This document shows positions 25,200 through 33,372 of a stretch of 64,000 nt of DNA, piece after piece. The notes beneath the pieces are model-generated. The model worked only from the letters and a program-made list of their open reading frames with translations, had not been told where the DNA came from and did not search any database. Position 1 is the stretch's first letter; every line of letters begins with the position of its first letter. The position numbers and the translations under genes are program-made. This DNA is from CAXBDP01 sp964598395. GTDB taxonomy: Bacteria; Bacteroidota; Bacteroidia; Cytophagales; Cyclobacteriaceae. The DNA is taken from NCBI GenBank assembly GCA_964598395.1, contig CAZRBW010000008.1, positions 19,076-83,075 of the forward strand. Reading direction: 5' to 3'.

Positions 25200-25760
25200 A
25201 TGTTATTTATCAATAAAGGTTTTGATTCTGAAAAAATAGAAGAATTCCGCATAAAGCTCAAAGAGACTGGAAAATCCTTTCTTGTAATAAATGCTCAAGA
25301 TAACTCGGACGAGTATATGAATTTTCAATTCTTGGGTATATATGAAGGGCGCGAGGTAATTTATGATGCAGTAATTTATACTTTAAGACTTCAGCATAGC
25401 AGTGAGATATATGAGATTGCTGAACATAAAGCTGCAAAGAAATTTAAAAACTTCAAGCCTATTAAATATCAGGAAGATGAAAATGGGAATTTGATTCCAC
25501 TCACAGCAGAAGATGAAGAAATGGGCTTGTATATGGCTGAAGTCATGGCCGATTTGGAAGAGGAGGAGGCTGTAAAAGTGCAAGAACACGTTGAAATTGA
25601 TGAAAATGTAGATTTTGGAGTAGCCTTGGATATTGGGTTAAATATTGAGAAAGTTACAGATAAAGTGATTAATAAATTCATTAAGGACTTTAATGAGGAT
25701 ACGTTATCGCTCGACACTACCATGTATTCTTTTATAAATGAGGATGACGAGGAAGAGTAA
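25200..25760 (+). CDS. Acidic hypothetical protein, 186 aa
   Basis: I do not recognise this protein. It is strongly acidic, especially residues 92-140 (DLEEEEAVKVQEHVEIDEN) and the C-terminus (NEDDEEE). It has no signal peptide or membrane segment. The N-terminal 75 residues have an alpha/beta pattern (KSFLVINAQDN, NFQFLGIYEGREVIYDAVIYTLRLQHSSE). It reads as a cytoplasmic protein, perhaps a nucleic-acid-mimic or scaffold, but that is speculation. The next gene, a histone-deacetylase-like hydrolase, begins 36 bases downstream, so they are probably cotranscribed. Confidence 0.75.
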   Translation: MLFINKGFDSEKIEEFRIKLKETGKSFLVINAQDNSDEYMNFQFLGIYEGREVIYDAVIYTLRLQHSSEIYEIAEHKAAKKFKNFKPIKYQEDENGNLIPLTAEDEEMGLYMAEVMADLEEEEAVKVQEHVEIDENVDFGVALDIGLNIEKVTDKVINKFIKDFNEDTLSLDTTMYSFINEDDEEE

Positions 25761-25796
25761 TTTCTAACATATCAGTAGCTTATCAGTTAATATTTA

Positions 25797-26699
25797 ATGC
25801 TTAAAATCGCTTGGGCACCCAATTATGCTCATCCATTACCCGTAGGACATAGATTTCCAATGATCAAATACGAGCTGCTTCCTGAGCAGCTTTTGTATGA
25901 AGGTACTATCCAATCTCAAAATCTATTTGAACCAAAGCCTCTTGCTGAAGATATAATTCTTCAGGTACATGATGAGGCATACTGGCAAAAATTGATTGGA
26001 TTGAACCTGAGTAGAAAAGAAGAGCGAAAAACTGGATTTCCTTTAAGCAAAGGTCTCGTAGAAAGAGAAATTACCATTCTTGACGGGACGCTTCAAGCTG
26101 CAAAATATGCACTCGAATATGGAGTGAGTATGAATGTGGCGGGGGGTACACACCATGCTTATTGCGATAGAGGTGAAGGATTTTGTTTACTTAATGATGT
26201 GGCTGTTTCGGCCCAATATCTTTTGGATCATTGCCTGGCACGGCAAATTGTGGTGGTAGACTTGGATGTGCATCAGGGAAATGGTACTGCCAAAATATTT
26301 GAAAGTGAACCAAGAGTATTTACTTTTAGTATGCATGGAGCTCGAAATTATCCAATGCACAAAGAAAAATCTGACTTGGATATTGAGTTAGAAGATGGTA
26401 CGCAGGATGCAGAATATCTAGAAAAACTCACTTTCCATCTTGACTCCATAATTGAATCTATAAATCCTGATTTTGTATTTTACATATCAGGAGTGGATAT
26501 TTTGGCTTCTGATAAATTAGGCCGATTGGGTGTGACCTTAGAGGGCTGTAAGAAACGCGATCGGATAGTGATTGAAATGTGCAAAGGCTTGAAACTACCT
26601 TTAGTGATAAGTATGGGTGGTGGATACTCTGAAAAAATTCAACATATTGTTGAAGCTCATGCAAATACATTTCGATTGGCTCAGGAAATCTACTTTTGA
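25797..26699 (+). CDS. Histone deacetylase family protein
   Basis: Zinc-dependent amidohydrolase of the arginase/deacetylase fold, 300 residues. Active-site features are the His pair in AGGTHHAYCDRGEGFCLLND (about residues 115-134), the zinc ligands in VVDLDVHQGNGTA (Asp and His, ~155-166), and a further Asp in SGVDILASDKLGRL (~233). A closing GGGYS is near 277. Bacterial members deacetylate acetylpolyamines, acetoin-related or small-molecule amides, or proteins; the substrate cannot be read here. The N-terminus YAHPLPVGHRFPMIKYELL fits the class IV (HDAC11-like) pattern. Downstream lies a small membrane protein. Confidence 0.92.
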   Translation: MLKIAWAPNYAHPLPVGHRFPMIKYELLPEQLLYEGTIQSQNLFEPKPLAEDIILQVHDEAYWQKLIGLNLSRKEERKTGFPLSKGLVEREITILDGTLQAAKYALEYGVSMNVAGGTHHAYCDRGEGFCLLNDVAVSAQYLLDHCLARQIVVVDLDVHQGNGTAKIFESEPRVFTFSMHGARNYPMHKEKSDLDIELEDGTQDAEYLEKLTFHLDSIIESINPDFVFYISGVDILASDKLGRLGVTLEGCKKRDRIVIEMCKGLKLPLVISMGGGYSEKIQHIVEAHANTFRLAQEIYF

Positions 26700-26739
26700 T
26701 TTAGTGATATTAAAATATGTATTAGCACAATCAAAATTT

Positions 26740-26970
26740 ATGAAAACTACAGAAACCAAACTCAAAAGAAAATGGCTTTTATTATCAATTGGAGGACTAA
26801 TTTTAAATGGAGCAGGGCTGTCTATAATGGGAGAGGGATTGATTCTAAAATATGAGCAATCACCATTTATCGATTGGTTTATCATGGGTACTTTGGGATT
26901 AGTTTTAATCAATGCAGGGATTTCTCTAATTGGAGGAGCAGTAATTACTAAGGTAAAAATGAAAAGCTAA
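26740..26970 (+). CDS. Small membrane protein, 76 aa
   Basis: Two predicted transmembrane helices (about residues 12-32 and 46-68) after a basic N-terminus (MKTTETKLKRKW). I choose the ATG at 26740 because the longer open frame from 26617 lies within the deacetylase gene. The function is unknown. It ends exactly where the promoter of the Skp/OmpH gene begins. Confidence 0.6.
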   Translation: MKTTETKLKRKWLLLSIGGLILNGAGLSIMGEGLILKYEQSPFIDWFIMGTLGLVLINAGISLIGGAVITKVKMKS

Positions 26971-27000
26971 TTGCTCGAAAACTTACTTTCAGTATATTTG
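26971..27000 (+). promoter_or_regulatory. Promoter of the Skp/OmpH gene
   Basis: TTG at 26971-26973 and TATATTTG at 26993-27000 (exact TAnnTTTG) are separated by 19 bases. This places transcription start near 27007, inside a longer open frame that would begin at 26971. The promoter therefore argues for the GTG start at 27025. Confidence 0.6.
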
Positions 27001-27024
27001 CCCAAAATTAAACCGAAAAAGAAC

Positions 27025-27627
27025 GTGAAAAACCTTTCCTTAATCCTCAACATCGTATTGCTGATCGCAGTAATTTATCTTTACGTAGATAAATTTTCTG
27101 GAAATTCATCGGAAACAACCATTGCTTCAACAGACGAATCAGGTGATATGGCTTTAGCTTCAGACTTAAATATTGCCTATATCAATTCTGACACCTTGTT
27201 GGCTAAGTACGCTTACTTTACTGAAATCACGGGACTTCTCGAAGAAAAGAGAGCAAAAGCTCAAGCAGAATATACTAATAGAGCTCAAGGCTTGCAGCAA
27301 GAAATTGAAGCGTTTCAGCGCACCGCTCAAGGATTGACAATGGCTCAAGGTAGAGCTAAAGAAGAGGAATTAGTTCAAAAACAGCAAACGCTCCAAGTAT
27401 TTGAACAAAACCTAAGTCAGGAATTGATGAATGAAGAGTCTAAATTGACTAATGCTCTTTATGATACAATTTCTGATTATCTAGCTACTTATGGAAAAGC
27501 TAGAAATTTGAATATTATACTTACTTACACAAAGGGTAGTGGTGTATTGTATGCAAATGAAGGTCTAGATATTACAAACGAAGCCATCAAAGGCTTGAAT
27601 GAGCGTTATACTGCAAATAAAAAATAA
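27025..27627 (+). CDS. OmpH/Skp-family periplasmic chaperone
   Basis: About 200 residues. From the GTG start an N-terminal hydrophobic segment (residues 3-20, NLSLILNIVLLIAVIYLYV) acts as signal or anchor. The conserved IAYINSDTLLAKYAYF opening of the OmpH family follows, then a long coiled coil (about residues 75-155) and a C-terminal strand region (LNIILTYTKGSGVLYANEGLDITNEAIKGLNERY). Family members escort unfolded outer-membrane proteins through the periplasm. Unusually it is not next to bamA, and it has its own promoter and terminator. Confidence 0.88.
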   Translation: MKNLSLILNIVLLIAVIYLYVDKFSGNSSETTIASTDESGDMALASDLNIAYINSDTLLAKYAYFTEITGLLEEKRAKAQAEYTNRAQGLQQEIEAFQRTAQGLTMAQGRAKEEELVQKQQTLQVFEQNLSQELMNEESKLTNALYDTISDYLATYGKARNLNIILTYTKGSGVLYANEGLDITNEAIKGLNERYTANKK

Positions 27628-27652
27628 GATTGTAGATAAAATGCATTATTTT

Positions 27653-27680
27653 AAAGCCTGGCTTTTATGGTCGGGCTTTT
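27653..27680 (+). terminator. Terminator after the Skp/OmpH gene
   Basis: AAAGCCTGG pairs with TCGGGCTTT (27653-27661 with 27671-27679, two G-T pairs) around a 9-base loop and runs into TTTT. It begins 26 bases past the stop. Confidence 0.65.
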
Positions 27681-27716
27681 ACTTTTTAATTTCATTAGAT
27701 TTTAGAATATTTTATC

Positions 27717-28688
27717 ATGGGAAACATTACTGAATTTTTAAAACATCATTACAGACACTTTAATGCAGCAGCATTGATTGATGCAGCAGAAGGATATAAG
27801 AAACATATTGAAGGAGGGGACAAAATGATGATAACCTTGGCAGGAGCAATGTCAACCGCTGAGTTAGGCTTATCATTAGCAGAAATGATTCGCCAGGATA
27901 AAGTCCATATAATTACTTGTACTGGAGCCAATCTCGAAGAAGATATTTTTAACTTGGTAGCTCACGATTTCTACGAGCGTATTCCAAACTATCGTGACCT
28001 TACGCCTGAGCAAGAGCAAGATTTGCTTAATAGGCACATGAACAGGGTTACTGATACATGTATACCAGAGATGGAAGCGATGCGCAGATTAGAAGGAGCA
28101 GTACTTAAGCAGTGGGAAAAAGCAGATCAAGCAGGTGAGTCGTATTTTCCGCATGAGTTCTTTTACAAAGTTTTATTAAGTGGCGATTTGGAAGAATATT
28201 ATCAGATCGATCCCAAAGACTCTTGGTTGCTTGAAGCTGCAAAGAAAAACCTACCTATCATAGTGCCAGGTTGGGAAGATTCTACCCTTGGAAACATGTA
28301 TGCGGGCCATGTGATTTCTGGTGATATCAAAGATGTACACACTATGAAGGGTGGCATTCAGTATATGATGTTTTTGGCAGACTGGTACACAAAGACTACA
28401 GAAGATTCAAGTGTTGGCTTCTTCCAAATTGGTGGTGGTATTGCTGGCGATTTCCCAATTTGTGTAGTACCAATGTTGCATCAAGATTTGCAAAGAGATA
28501 CTGTGCCACTTTGGGGGTATTTTTGCCAAATTAGTGATTCTACAACCAGTTATGGTTCATATTCTGGCGCAGTGCCAAATGAGAAAATTACTTGGGGGAA
28601 ATTGGGTATTGATACGCCAAAATATATAATCGAATCGGACGCTACTATCGTAGCTCCTTTAGTATTTGCCATTATTTTAGATTTATAG
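27717..28688 (+). CDS. Deoxyhypusine synthase-like protein
   Basis: Deoxyhypusine synthase family, 323 residues, NAD-dependent and spermidine-using in eukaryotes and archaea. The active-site segment is visible near residues 280-300: SGAVPNEKITWGKLGID, where the Lys of TWGK corresponds to the catalytic lysine of the eukaryotic SWGK. NAD-binding stretches such as TLAGAMSTAELGLSLAEMI, CTGANLEEDIFNLVAHDFY and FFQIGGGIAGDFPI are conserved. Bacteria lack the eIF5A substrate, so a polyamine-transfer or homospermidine-synthase-like role is more likely; that is inferred from the family. The gene has its own terminator and no polyamine genes beside it. Confidence 0.9.
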   Translation: MGNITEFLKHHYRHFNAAALIDAAEGYKKHIEGGDKMMITLAGAMSTAELGLSLAEMIRQDKVHIITCTGANLEEDIFNLVAHDFYERIPNYRDLTPEQEQDLLNRHMNRVTDTCIPEMEAMRRLEGAVLKQWEKADQAGESYFPHEFFYKVLLSGDLEEYYQIDPKDSWLLEAAKKNLPIIVPGWEDSTLGNMYAGHVISGDIKDVHTMKGGIQYMMFLADWYTKTTEDSSVGFFQIGGGIAGDFPICVVPMLHQDLQRDTVPLWGYFCQISDSTTSYGSYSGAVPNEKITWGKLGIDTPKYIIESDATIVAPLVFAIILDL

Positions 28689-28706
28689 AATTATCCATTG
28701 AAAATT

Positions 28707-28734
28707 AAAATCCTGTCCAAAGACAGGATTTTTT
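28707..28734 (+). terminator. Terminator after the deoxyhypusine synthase-like gene
   Basis: AATCCTGTC and GACAGGATT form a perfect 9-base stem (28709-28717 with 28722-28730) around a CAAA loop, followed by a T tract. It begins 19 bases after the stop. Confidence 0.9.
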
Positions 28735-28821
28735 CATTATAACTATTTGTATCTTTAGTGTATTCAAACATTTGAGAACCATCCTTTACTATTTGGCTTG
28801 AATAGATCATTAAATTCAGAT

Positions 28822-28850
28822 TTTGTTTCAAATCATATTTAATATCCTTG
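28822..28850 (+). promoter_or_regulatory. Probable promoter of the PD40-OmpA lipoprotein gene
   Basis: TTTG at 28822-28825 and TATCCTTG at 28843-28850 (7 of 8 to TAnnTTTG) are 17 bases apart, slightly short. The -7 element ends 14 bases before the ATG at 28865. This argues against the longer open frame beginning at 28823. Confidence 0.4.
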
Positions 28851-28864
28851 GGCGTTATAAGAAC

Positions 28865-31342
28865 ATGCCAATTTTTGTGCTGTTATTATCCTTATTTTTT
28901 TGCCTTTTTGGGTGTAATCAATCCTTTGCCCAAGGGAGTAAATTTATCCAACAAGAACCTATTTCCGAAAAGATAAATAGTAAGTATGATGAGCTATATC
29001 CAGTAATCAGTCCAGATGGGAATTTTCTCTTTTACACTATTCGCTTTCATCCGAAAAATTCTGGTGGTGATTTGGATCCTGGAGACATTTGGGTAAGCGA
29101 ATTAAAGAGTAATGGCGATTGGTCGAAGCCTGAAAATGCGGGTGAACTCTGGAATAATAATGGATATAATATTCTTTACAAATTTTTTGATCGTGGTACA
29201 AAAGCTCTTCTTCTTAACCAAAACGAATTGAATAAACCTGCAATTGCAATAAGTAGGTTTGTTGAAAATGCTTGGTCAAAACCTATTGAGATAAAAATCA
29301 AATCTTACTATAATCGTTCAAGTCATTTAAGTGCGAGCATTTCTGAAGATGGTAATGTATTGATCCTGTCTATGGAGTCATTTGGCTCTATCGGTTTTGA
29401 GGATTTATATGTAAGTTTTCGAGAAAATGATAGTGTGTATAGCCAGCCGATTAATCTTGGTAACACCATCAATACTAGCTTTCAAGAAATGACACCTCAT
29501 TTGTCTGAGGATGGACTCGCTCTGTACTTTGCAAGTAATGGGCATGGTGGATATGGTGGCCGAGATATTTTTGTAAGTACTAGATTGGACGATACTTGGC
29601 TCAATTGGTCAGAACCTGAAAACCTTGGGTCAGAAGTCAACTCCCAAGGTATTGAGCTTTCTTTTTACGAAAGTTATGGCCATCCTTTTGCCTATGTGAG
29701 TTCCACGCAAAATAGCCGTGGTAATGGTGATATTTTTAAAATGAATGTTACAGATTCACAAGTTCAATTATTAGCAAATAATAATAAGGTACCTAAGTTT
29801 ATTCGTCCAACACAAACAGAAGATAAAGAAGAATTAGTGGACGTATTGAACGTTGAATCTAAAAAAGAGGAAACAATAGTTGAAGCTAAAGCTGTAGAGA
29901 TTTCCAAAGTCGAGCAGGTCAAAGAAGAAGAAAAGCGGGAGGTTTTTACTGGCCAAGTATTAAACAATCCAAAAGCTATCAAAACAGAGCAAGTTTCTAA
30001 TTCATTAAATCAAATAAATCGAAGTCCTGCATCTGTTGCAACAAAAATTTCCACAATTAAAATAACGGGTAAAGTTTTTAATACTAGTAGTAATAAAGTG
30101 CTCCAAGCGACTATCCAATTAGATAACGAGGAAAAAATATTAACAGATGATGCAGGAAATTTTGAATTATTAATTTCTGATAATCAAACACGAAAAGCAT
30201 GGATTCTTGCAGAAGGAATGAAACCACTTGCAATAGAATTGAACTCCAATGAAACTTTCCCTGAATTCTATCTTAGTGAGGTAGGAACATTAAGTAGGGT
30301 CGCTAATACTGCAGATTTAGAATTACTTCAGGTAGTTGATAAAAGGTTTATTGGGAAAGCTCCATTTGTCGAATTGAAAAGTATTCCTAAGCTTAAATGG
30401 AGTATTAAAGATGCTGAAAGTATGTTAGGAATTGAAGTTTCTTGGCAATTGCTAACGAATAATCAAACACGAGAAAGTGGCATCACTGATATTGATGGAG
30501 TGATCATTCTAGCAGGACAAAACTTAGCATCCTCCCGCCTTAATTTAGAAGCTCCAGGGTATAAAAGTCAAAGTATAGCCATTGAGAATCCACTACTCAA
30601 TGATCAAGATTTTTACCTCTCAAAAGGTATTTTAGGAACTTCTATTCTTCGAAACAAACCCTTTATCACTAAAATTTTTCAACCCAACTTTCAAAAAACT
30701 ATAGGTGTAGATTTAGTCCGTATTGATGAACCAAAACAACCATTTACCATTAGTATTGCTGATGAAAATGGAATGATCATTTCTACCATCAAAATTACTC
30801 AAACTGAAAACTGGAATGAAGAGCCCACTATAGATGTTGAAAAGGGAATTGCTTCATTTGCACTAGCTAGTTCACAAAATCCTAAGAAATTAAAAGTAAT
30901 TTCATCGGGCTATTTTCCTCGAAATGTGGAGGAAACTGAATGGCTAAATGGAAATCATATTGATATTAGTTTGGAGAAAATTGAAATAGGAGCAGAGTTT
31001 ATTCTTTCAACATTGGAATTCGAGCAATCAACCATCAGCTTCACCGATTCTACTGTGATTGACGAATTAGATCGACTTGCAGATATGCTTTTGAATACTG
31101 AAGGCCTTGAAATCCAATTGACTGGATACACTGATAATCAAGGTCTTGCTCGTGAAAATATGGAATTGAGCACCGAAAGGGCTACCGCAGTGAAAGATTA
31201 TCTTATTGCCAAAGGAATTGATGCTTCTAGAATCGAAGCAAGAGGATTGGGGAGTGCAAACCCAATTGCAAGTAACCAAAGTCCAGAAACACGCAAACTC
31301 AATCGTAGAGTAGAAGTTGCCATTGTGAAGGTGGGCGAATAA
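28865..31342 (+). CDS. PD40-OmpA lipoprotein (PorE-like architecture)
   Basis: About 825 residues from the ATG at 28865. The N-terminus is a lipoprotein signal with lipobox LFGC (about Cys17). PD40/WD40-like propeller repeats follow (DELYPVISPDGNFLFYT, FQEMTPHLSEDGLALYFASNGHGGYGGRDIFVS; about residues 35-295). Next come a charged linker and carboxypeptidase-regulatory-like beta domains (~395-470 and ~530-590). The C-terminal OmpA peptidoglycan-binding domain has LTGYTDNQGLARENMELSTERA and RKLNRRVEVAI (~710-825). This ties the outer membrane to peptidoglycan. It lacks the galactose-binding-like N-domain of the four paralogues at 39-52 kb. Confidence 0.88.
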   Translation: MPIFVLLLSLFFCLFGCNQSFAQGSKFIQQEPISEKINSKYDELYPVISPDGNFLFYTIRFHPKNSGGDLDPGDIWVSELKSNGDWSKPENAGELWNNNGYNILYKFFDRGTKALLLNQNELNKPAIAISRFVENAWSKPIEIKIKSYYNRSSHLSASISEDGNVLILSMESFGSIGFEDLYVSFRENDSVYSQPINLGNTINTSFQEMTPHLSEDGLALYFASNGHGGYGGRDIFVSTRLDDTWLNWSEPENLGSEVNSQGIELSFYESYGHPFAYVSSTQNSRGNGDIFKMNVTDSQVQLLANNNKVPKFIRPTQTEDKEELVDVLNVESKKEETIVEAKAVEISKVEQVKEEEKREVFTGQVLNNPKAIKTEQVSNSLNQINRSPASVATKISTIKITGKVFNTSSNKVLQATIQLDNEEKILTDDAGNFELLISDNQTRKAWILAEGMKPLAIELNSNETFPEFYLSEVGTLSRVANTADLELLQVVDKRFIGKAPFVELKSIPKLKWSIKDAESMLGIEVSWQLLTNNQTRESGITDIDGVIILAGQNLASSRLNLEAPGYKSQSIAIENPLLNDQDFYLSKGILGTSILRNKPFITKIFQPNFQKTIGVDLVRIDEPKQPFTISIADENGMIISTIKITQTENWNEEPTIDVEKGIASFALASSQNPKKLKVISSGYFPRNVEETEWLNGNHIDISLEKIEIGAEFILSTLEFEQSTISFTDSTVIDELDRLADMLLNTEGLEIQLTGYTDNQGLARENMELSTERATAVKDYLIAKGIDASRIEARGLGSANPIASNQSPETRKLNRRVEVAIVKVGE

Positions 31343-31375
31343 TTGTTTTTGTAATATTGTAGGTCAATTAATGAT

Positions 31376-32281
31376 ATGCCCAAAATCTCGCTAATTATCT
31401 GCTCCTACAATCGTTCTCGCTTTATCGAGCCTGCTTTAGAAAGTATTCTTGCTCAGAAATATGCGGACTACGAAGTCATATTTGTTGAAAATAATAGTCC
31501 TGATAACACATTGGAGATTTGTCATAATTTTCAAAAAGCGCATCCAAATTTCCCTTTAAAAGTATTTACAGAGTATAACCAAGGTCATTCCTTTGCTAGG
31601 AACAGAGGCATCAAAGAATCTAGCGGTGAGATCATTTCATTTATTGATGATGATGTAATTTTAAAGCAGAATTTCTTGAAGAATCTCGCTGATTTTTTTG
31701 ATCAACGTCCAAATTTGCAAGCAGCGGGAGGGAAGATTATACCTTATTTTGAAGCAGGCAGGCCAATATGGTTGAGTTCCTATTTAGAGCCGCTATATGC
31801 GTGTGTCGACCTTGGCAATGTGTCGAGACGATTCAAAGGCAGTAAATATCCTTTTGGTGCTAATATGGCTTTTAGAGCTAATATTTTCGATAAAATTGGC
31901 TTATTCAATACCAATTTGGGTAGGAAAGGAAGCAGTCTTATGGGTGCAGATGAAAAGGATGTTTTCAAACGGATAAAATCCATTGATGAGGAAATATGGT
32001 ACATGCCCAATGTATCTCTTCTCCACATCATGCCAGCAGATAGAGGAGAAGTCGCCTATATCAAAAGGCAAGCGATTGCAGTGGGCCAGTCGGAGCGGGT
32101 TAGAGTAGGTGGCAGTTATGATGGCATTCTGAGGAAAATAGGATCTGAGATTATAAAGTGGGCAGGAAGTGTTGTGCTTGGTCTTGGTTTTTTAATCCAA
32201 ATGCAATCTCCAAAGGCCATTATGCTGCTTAAGTTCCGCTATTGGGTATTGCAGGGTTTATTAGGAATCAGGAAAGCCTAA
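31376..32281 (+). CDS. Family 2 glycosyltransferase
   Basis: GT-A fold glycosyltransferase of 301 residues. It opens with ISLIICSYNRSRFIEPALESIL (residues 4-25), continues with VIFVENNSPDNTLEI and the metal-binding SFIDDDVIL (DxD-type, about residue 92), then the acceptor region. A C-terminal hydrophobic stretch (about residues 264-280) may associate with the membrane. It transfers a sugar from a nucleotide donor to an unknown acceptor. It starts 33 bases after the PD40-OmpA gene and its stop overlaps the convergent hydrolase gene by 4 bases. Confidence 0.9.
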   Translation: MPKISLIICSYNRSRFIEPALESILAQKYADYEVIFVENNSPDNTLEICHNFQKAHPNFPLKVFTEYNQGHSFARNRGIKESSGEIISFIDDDVILKQNFLKNLADFFDQRPNLQAAGGKIIPYFEAGRPIWLSSYLEPLYACVDLGNVSRRFKGSKYPFGANMAFRANIFDKIGLFNTNLGRKGSSLMGADEKDVFKRIKSIDEEIWYMPNVSLLHIMPADRGEVAYIKRQAIAVGQSERVRVGGSYDGILRKIGSEIIKWAGSVVLGLGFLIQMQSPKAIMLLKFRYWVLQGLLGIRKA

Positions 32282-33246
32282 CCAGGTAAATTGAAGTAAT
32301 ATTGAGCTAATCGTTCAGTCCAATTTATTTCATTCAGCTTCGAAGCAGAAAATCCTACGTGACCTCCTTTGCGTGGATACATTAGATTAACCATTGAATT
32401 CTTGAGTTCTGCCTCAGTTGGAAAAGCTAATTCTGATAGAAAAGGATCATTTTTAGCATTTATTACCAAAGTCGGGATGGCTATATCGCCCAAGAAAAAC
32501 AACGAGCTGCATTGAGCATAATAGTCGTTTGCATTTATAAATCCGTGCAAAGGAGCAGTTACATAATCATCGAAAGATGTCAAATCATTGATGTATTTCA
32601 AATTAGCTGATTCCACCTTGTCGGGCATTAGCTCAGCTTTTGAGCGAACTTTATCTTTGAGTGTAACAAGGAATCGATGTGAATACATTTTGTGCTGAGG
32701 TTTTGAAATCACTTCACAGCAAGATTTTAAATGCAGTGGAACAGATATGGCAATTGCTTTATCAAAAATACCAACAGCTTTGCGTCCTTGTTCACCGAGA
32801 TATTTCAGAATTAAATTCCCACCAAGACTAAATCCTACCAATGAAATAGATGAATAGTTTTTGGAATTTCTGGCATAGTCAATTACTCGTTGCAAATCAC
32901 TTGTTTCTCCGCTGTGATAAAATCTTGGCAATCTGTTGAGCTCACCGCTACAGCCTCTAAAGTTCCAAGTGAGCACATCCATAGTTGGCGCAAGGGCTTT
33001 GGCCATACCCATCATGTAGGCTCTATCTGTGCTGCCTTCCATGCCATGGCAGATAATTACCAATCTCTTATGATTATCCCCCCGCTTCCAATCTAAATCG
33101 ATAAAATCGCCATCGTCCAATTCCCATCTTTCTCGCTCATATTGTATTCCACTGATCTTTCTCCACAAAGCCGGTACTACAGTTTCTATATGTCTACTAG
33201 GCATCCATAGTGGCCTTTTATATCTCTCGAAATCCGTCAATTTCAT
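32278..33246 (-). CDS. Alpha/beta hydrolase, YheT-like
   Basis: 322-residue alpha/beta hydrolase of the YheT/ABHD1-3 family. The nucleophile elbow is GFSLGG (SLVGFSLGGNLILKYLG, about residues 136-152). The oxyanion strand is IICHGMEGSTDRAYM (~63), and the catalytic His is in RKGGHVGFSA (~296). The family acts on acyl esters, but the substrate here is unknown. No signal peptide is present. The gene is convergent with GT2 and divergent from the E2 gene. Confidence 0.9.
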   Translation of the reverse strand: MKLTDFERYKRPLWMPSRHIETVVPALWRKISGIQYERERWELDDGDFIDLDWKRGDNHKRLVIICHGMEGSTDRAYMMGMAKALAPTMDVLTWNFRGCSGELNRLPRFYHSGETSDLQRVIDYARNSKNYSSISLVGFSLGGNLILKYLGEQGRKAVGIFDKAIAISVPLHLKSCCEVISKPQHKMYSHRFLVTLKDKVRSKAELMPDKVESANLKYINDLTSFDDYVTAPLHGFINANDYYAQCSSLFFLGDIAIPTLVINAKNDPFLSELAFPTEAELKNSMVNLMYPRKGGHVGFSASKLNEINWTERLAQYYFNLPG

Positions 33247-33345
33247 TACTTCTTACTTAAGCCTTTATAATTTATCAAATTTAAAGAAGCTCAATTTACT
33301 ATTTGCTTTTTGAATAAGGCCATTTATAAGCTATTTTTGAATCTT

Positions 33346-33353
33346 TATATTTG
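33346..33353 (+). promoter_or_regulatory. -7 element before the PDH E2 gene
   Basis: TATATTTG is an exact TAnnTTTG match, 19 bases before the ATG. No TTTG lies at 19-21 bases upstream, so only half of the promoter is supported. Confidence 0.45.
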
Positions 33354-33372
33354 AATACGAAAAAATAATTAT

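Noticed and set aside
26617..26739. Upstream extension of the small membrane-protein frame.
   Set aside because: It lies inside the deacetylase gene; the ATG at 26740 gives a normal short membrane protein.
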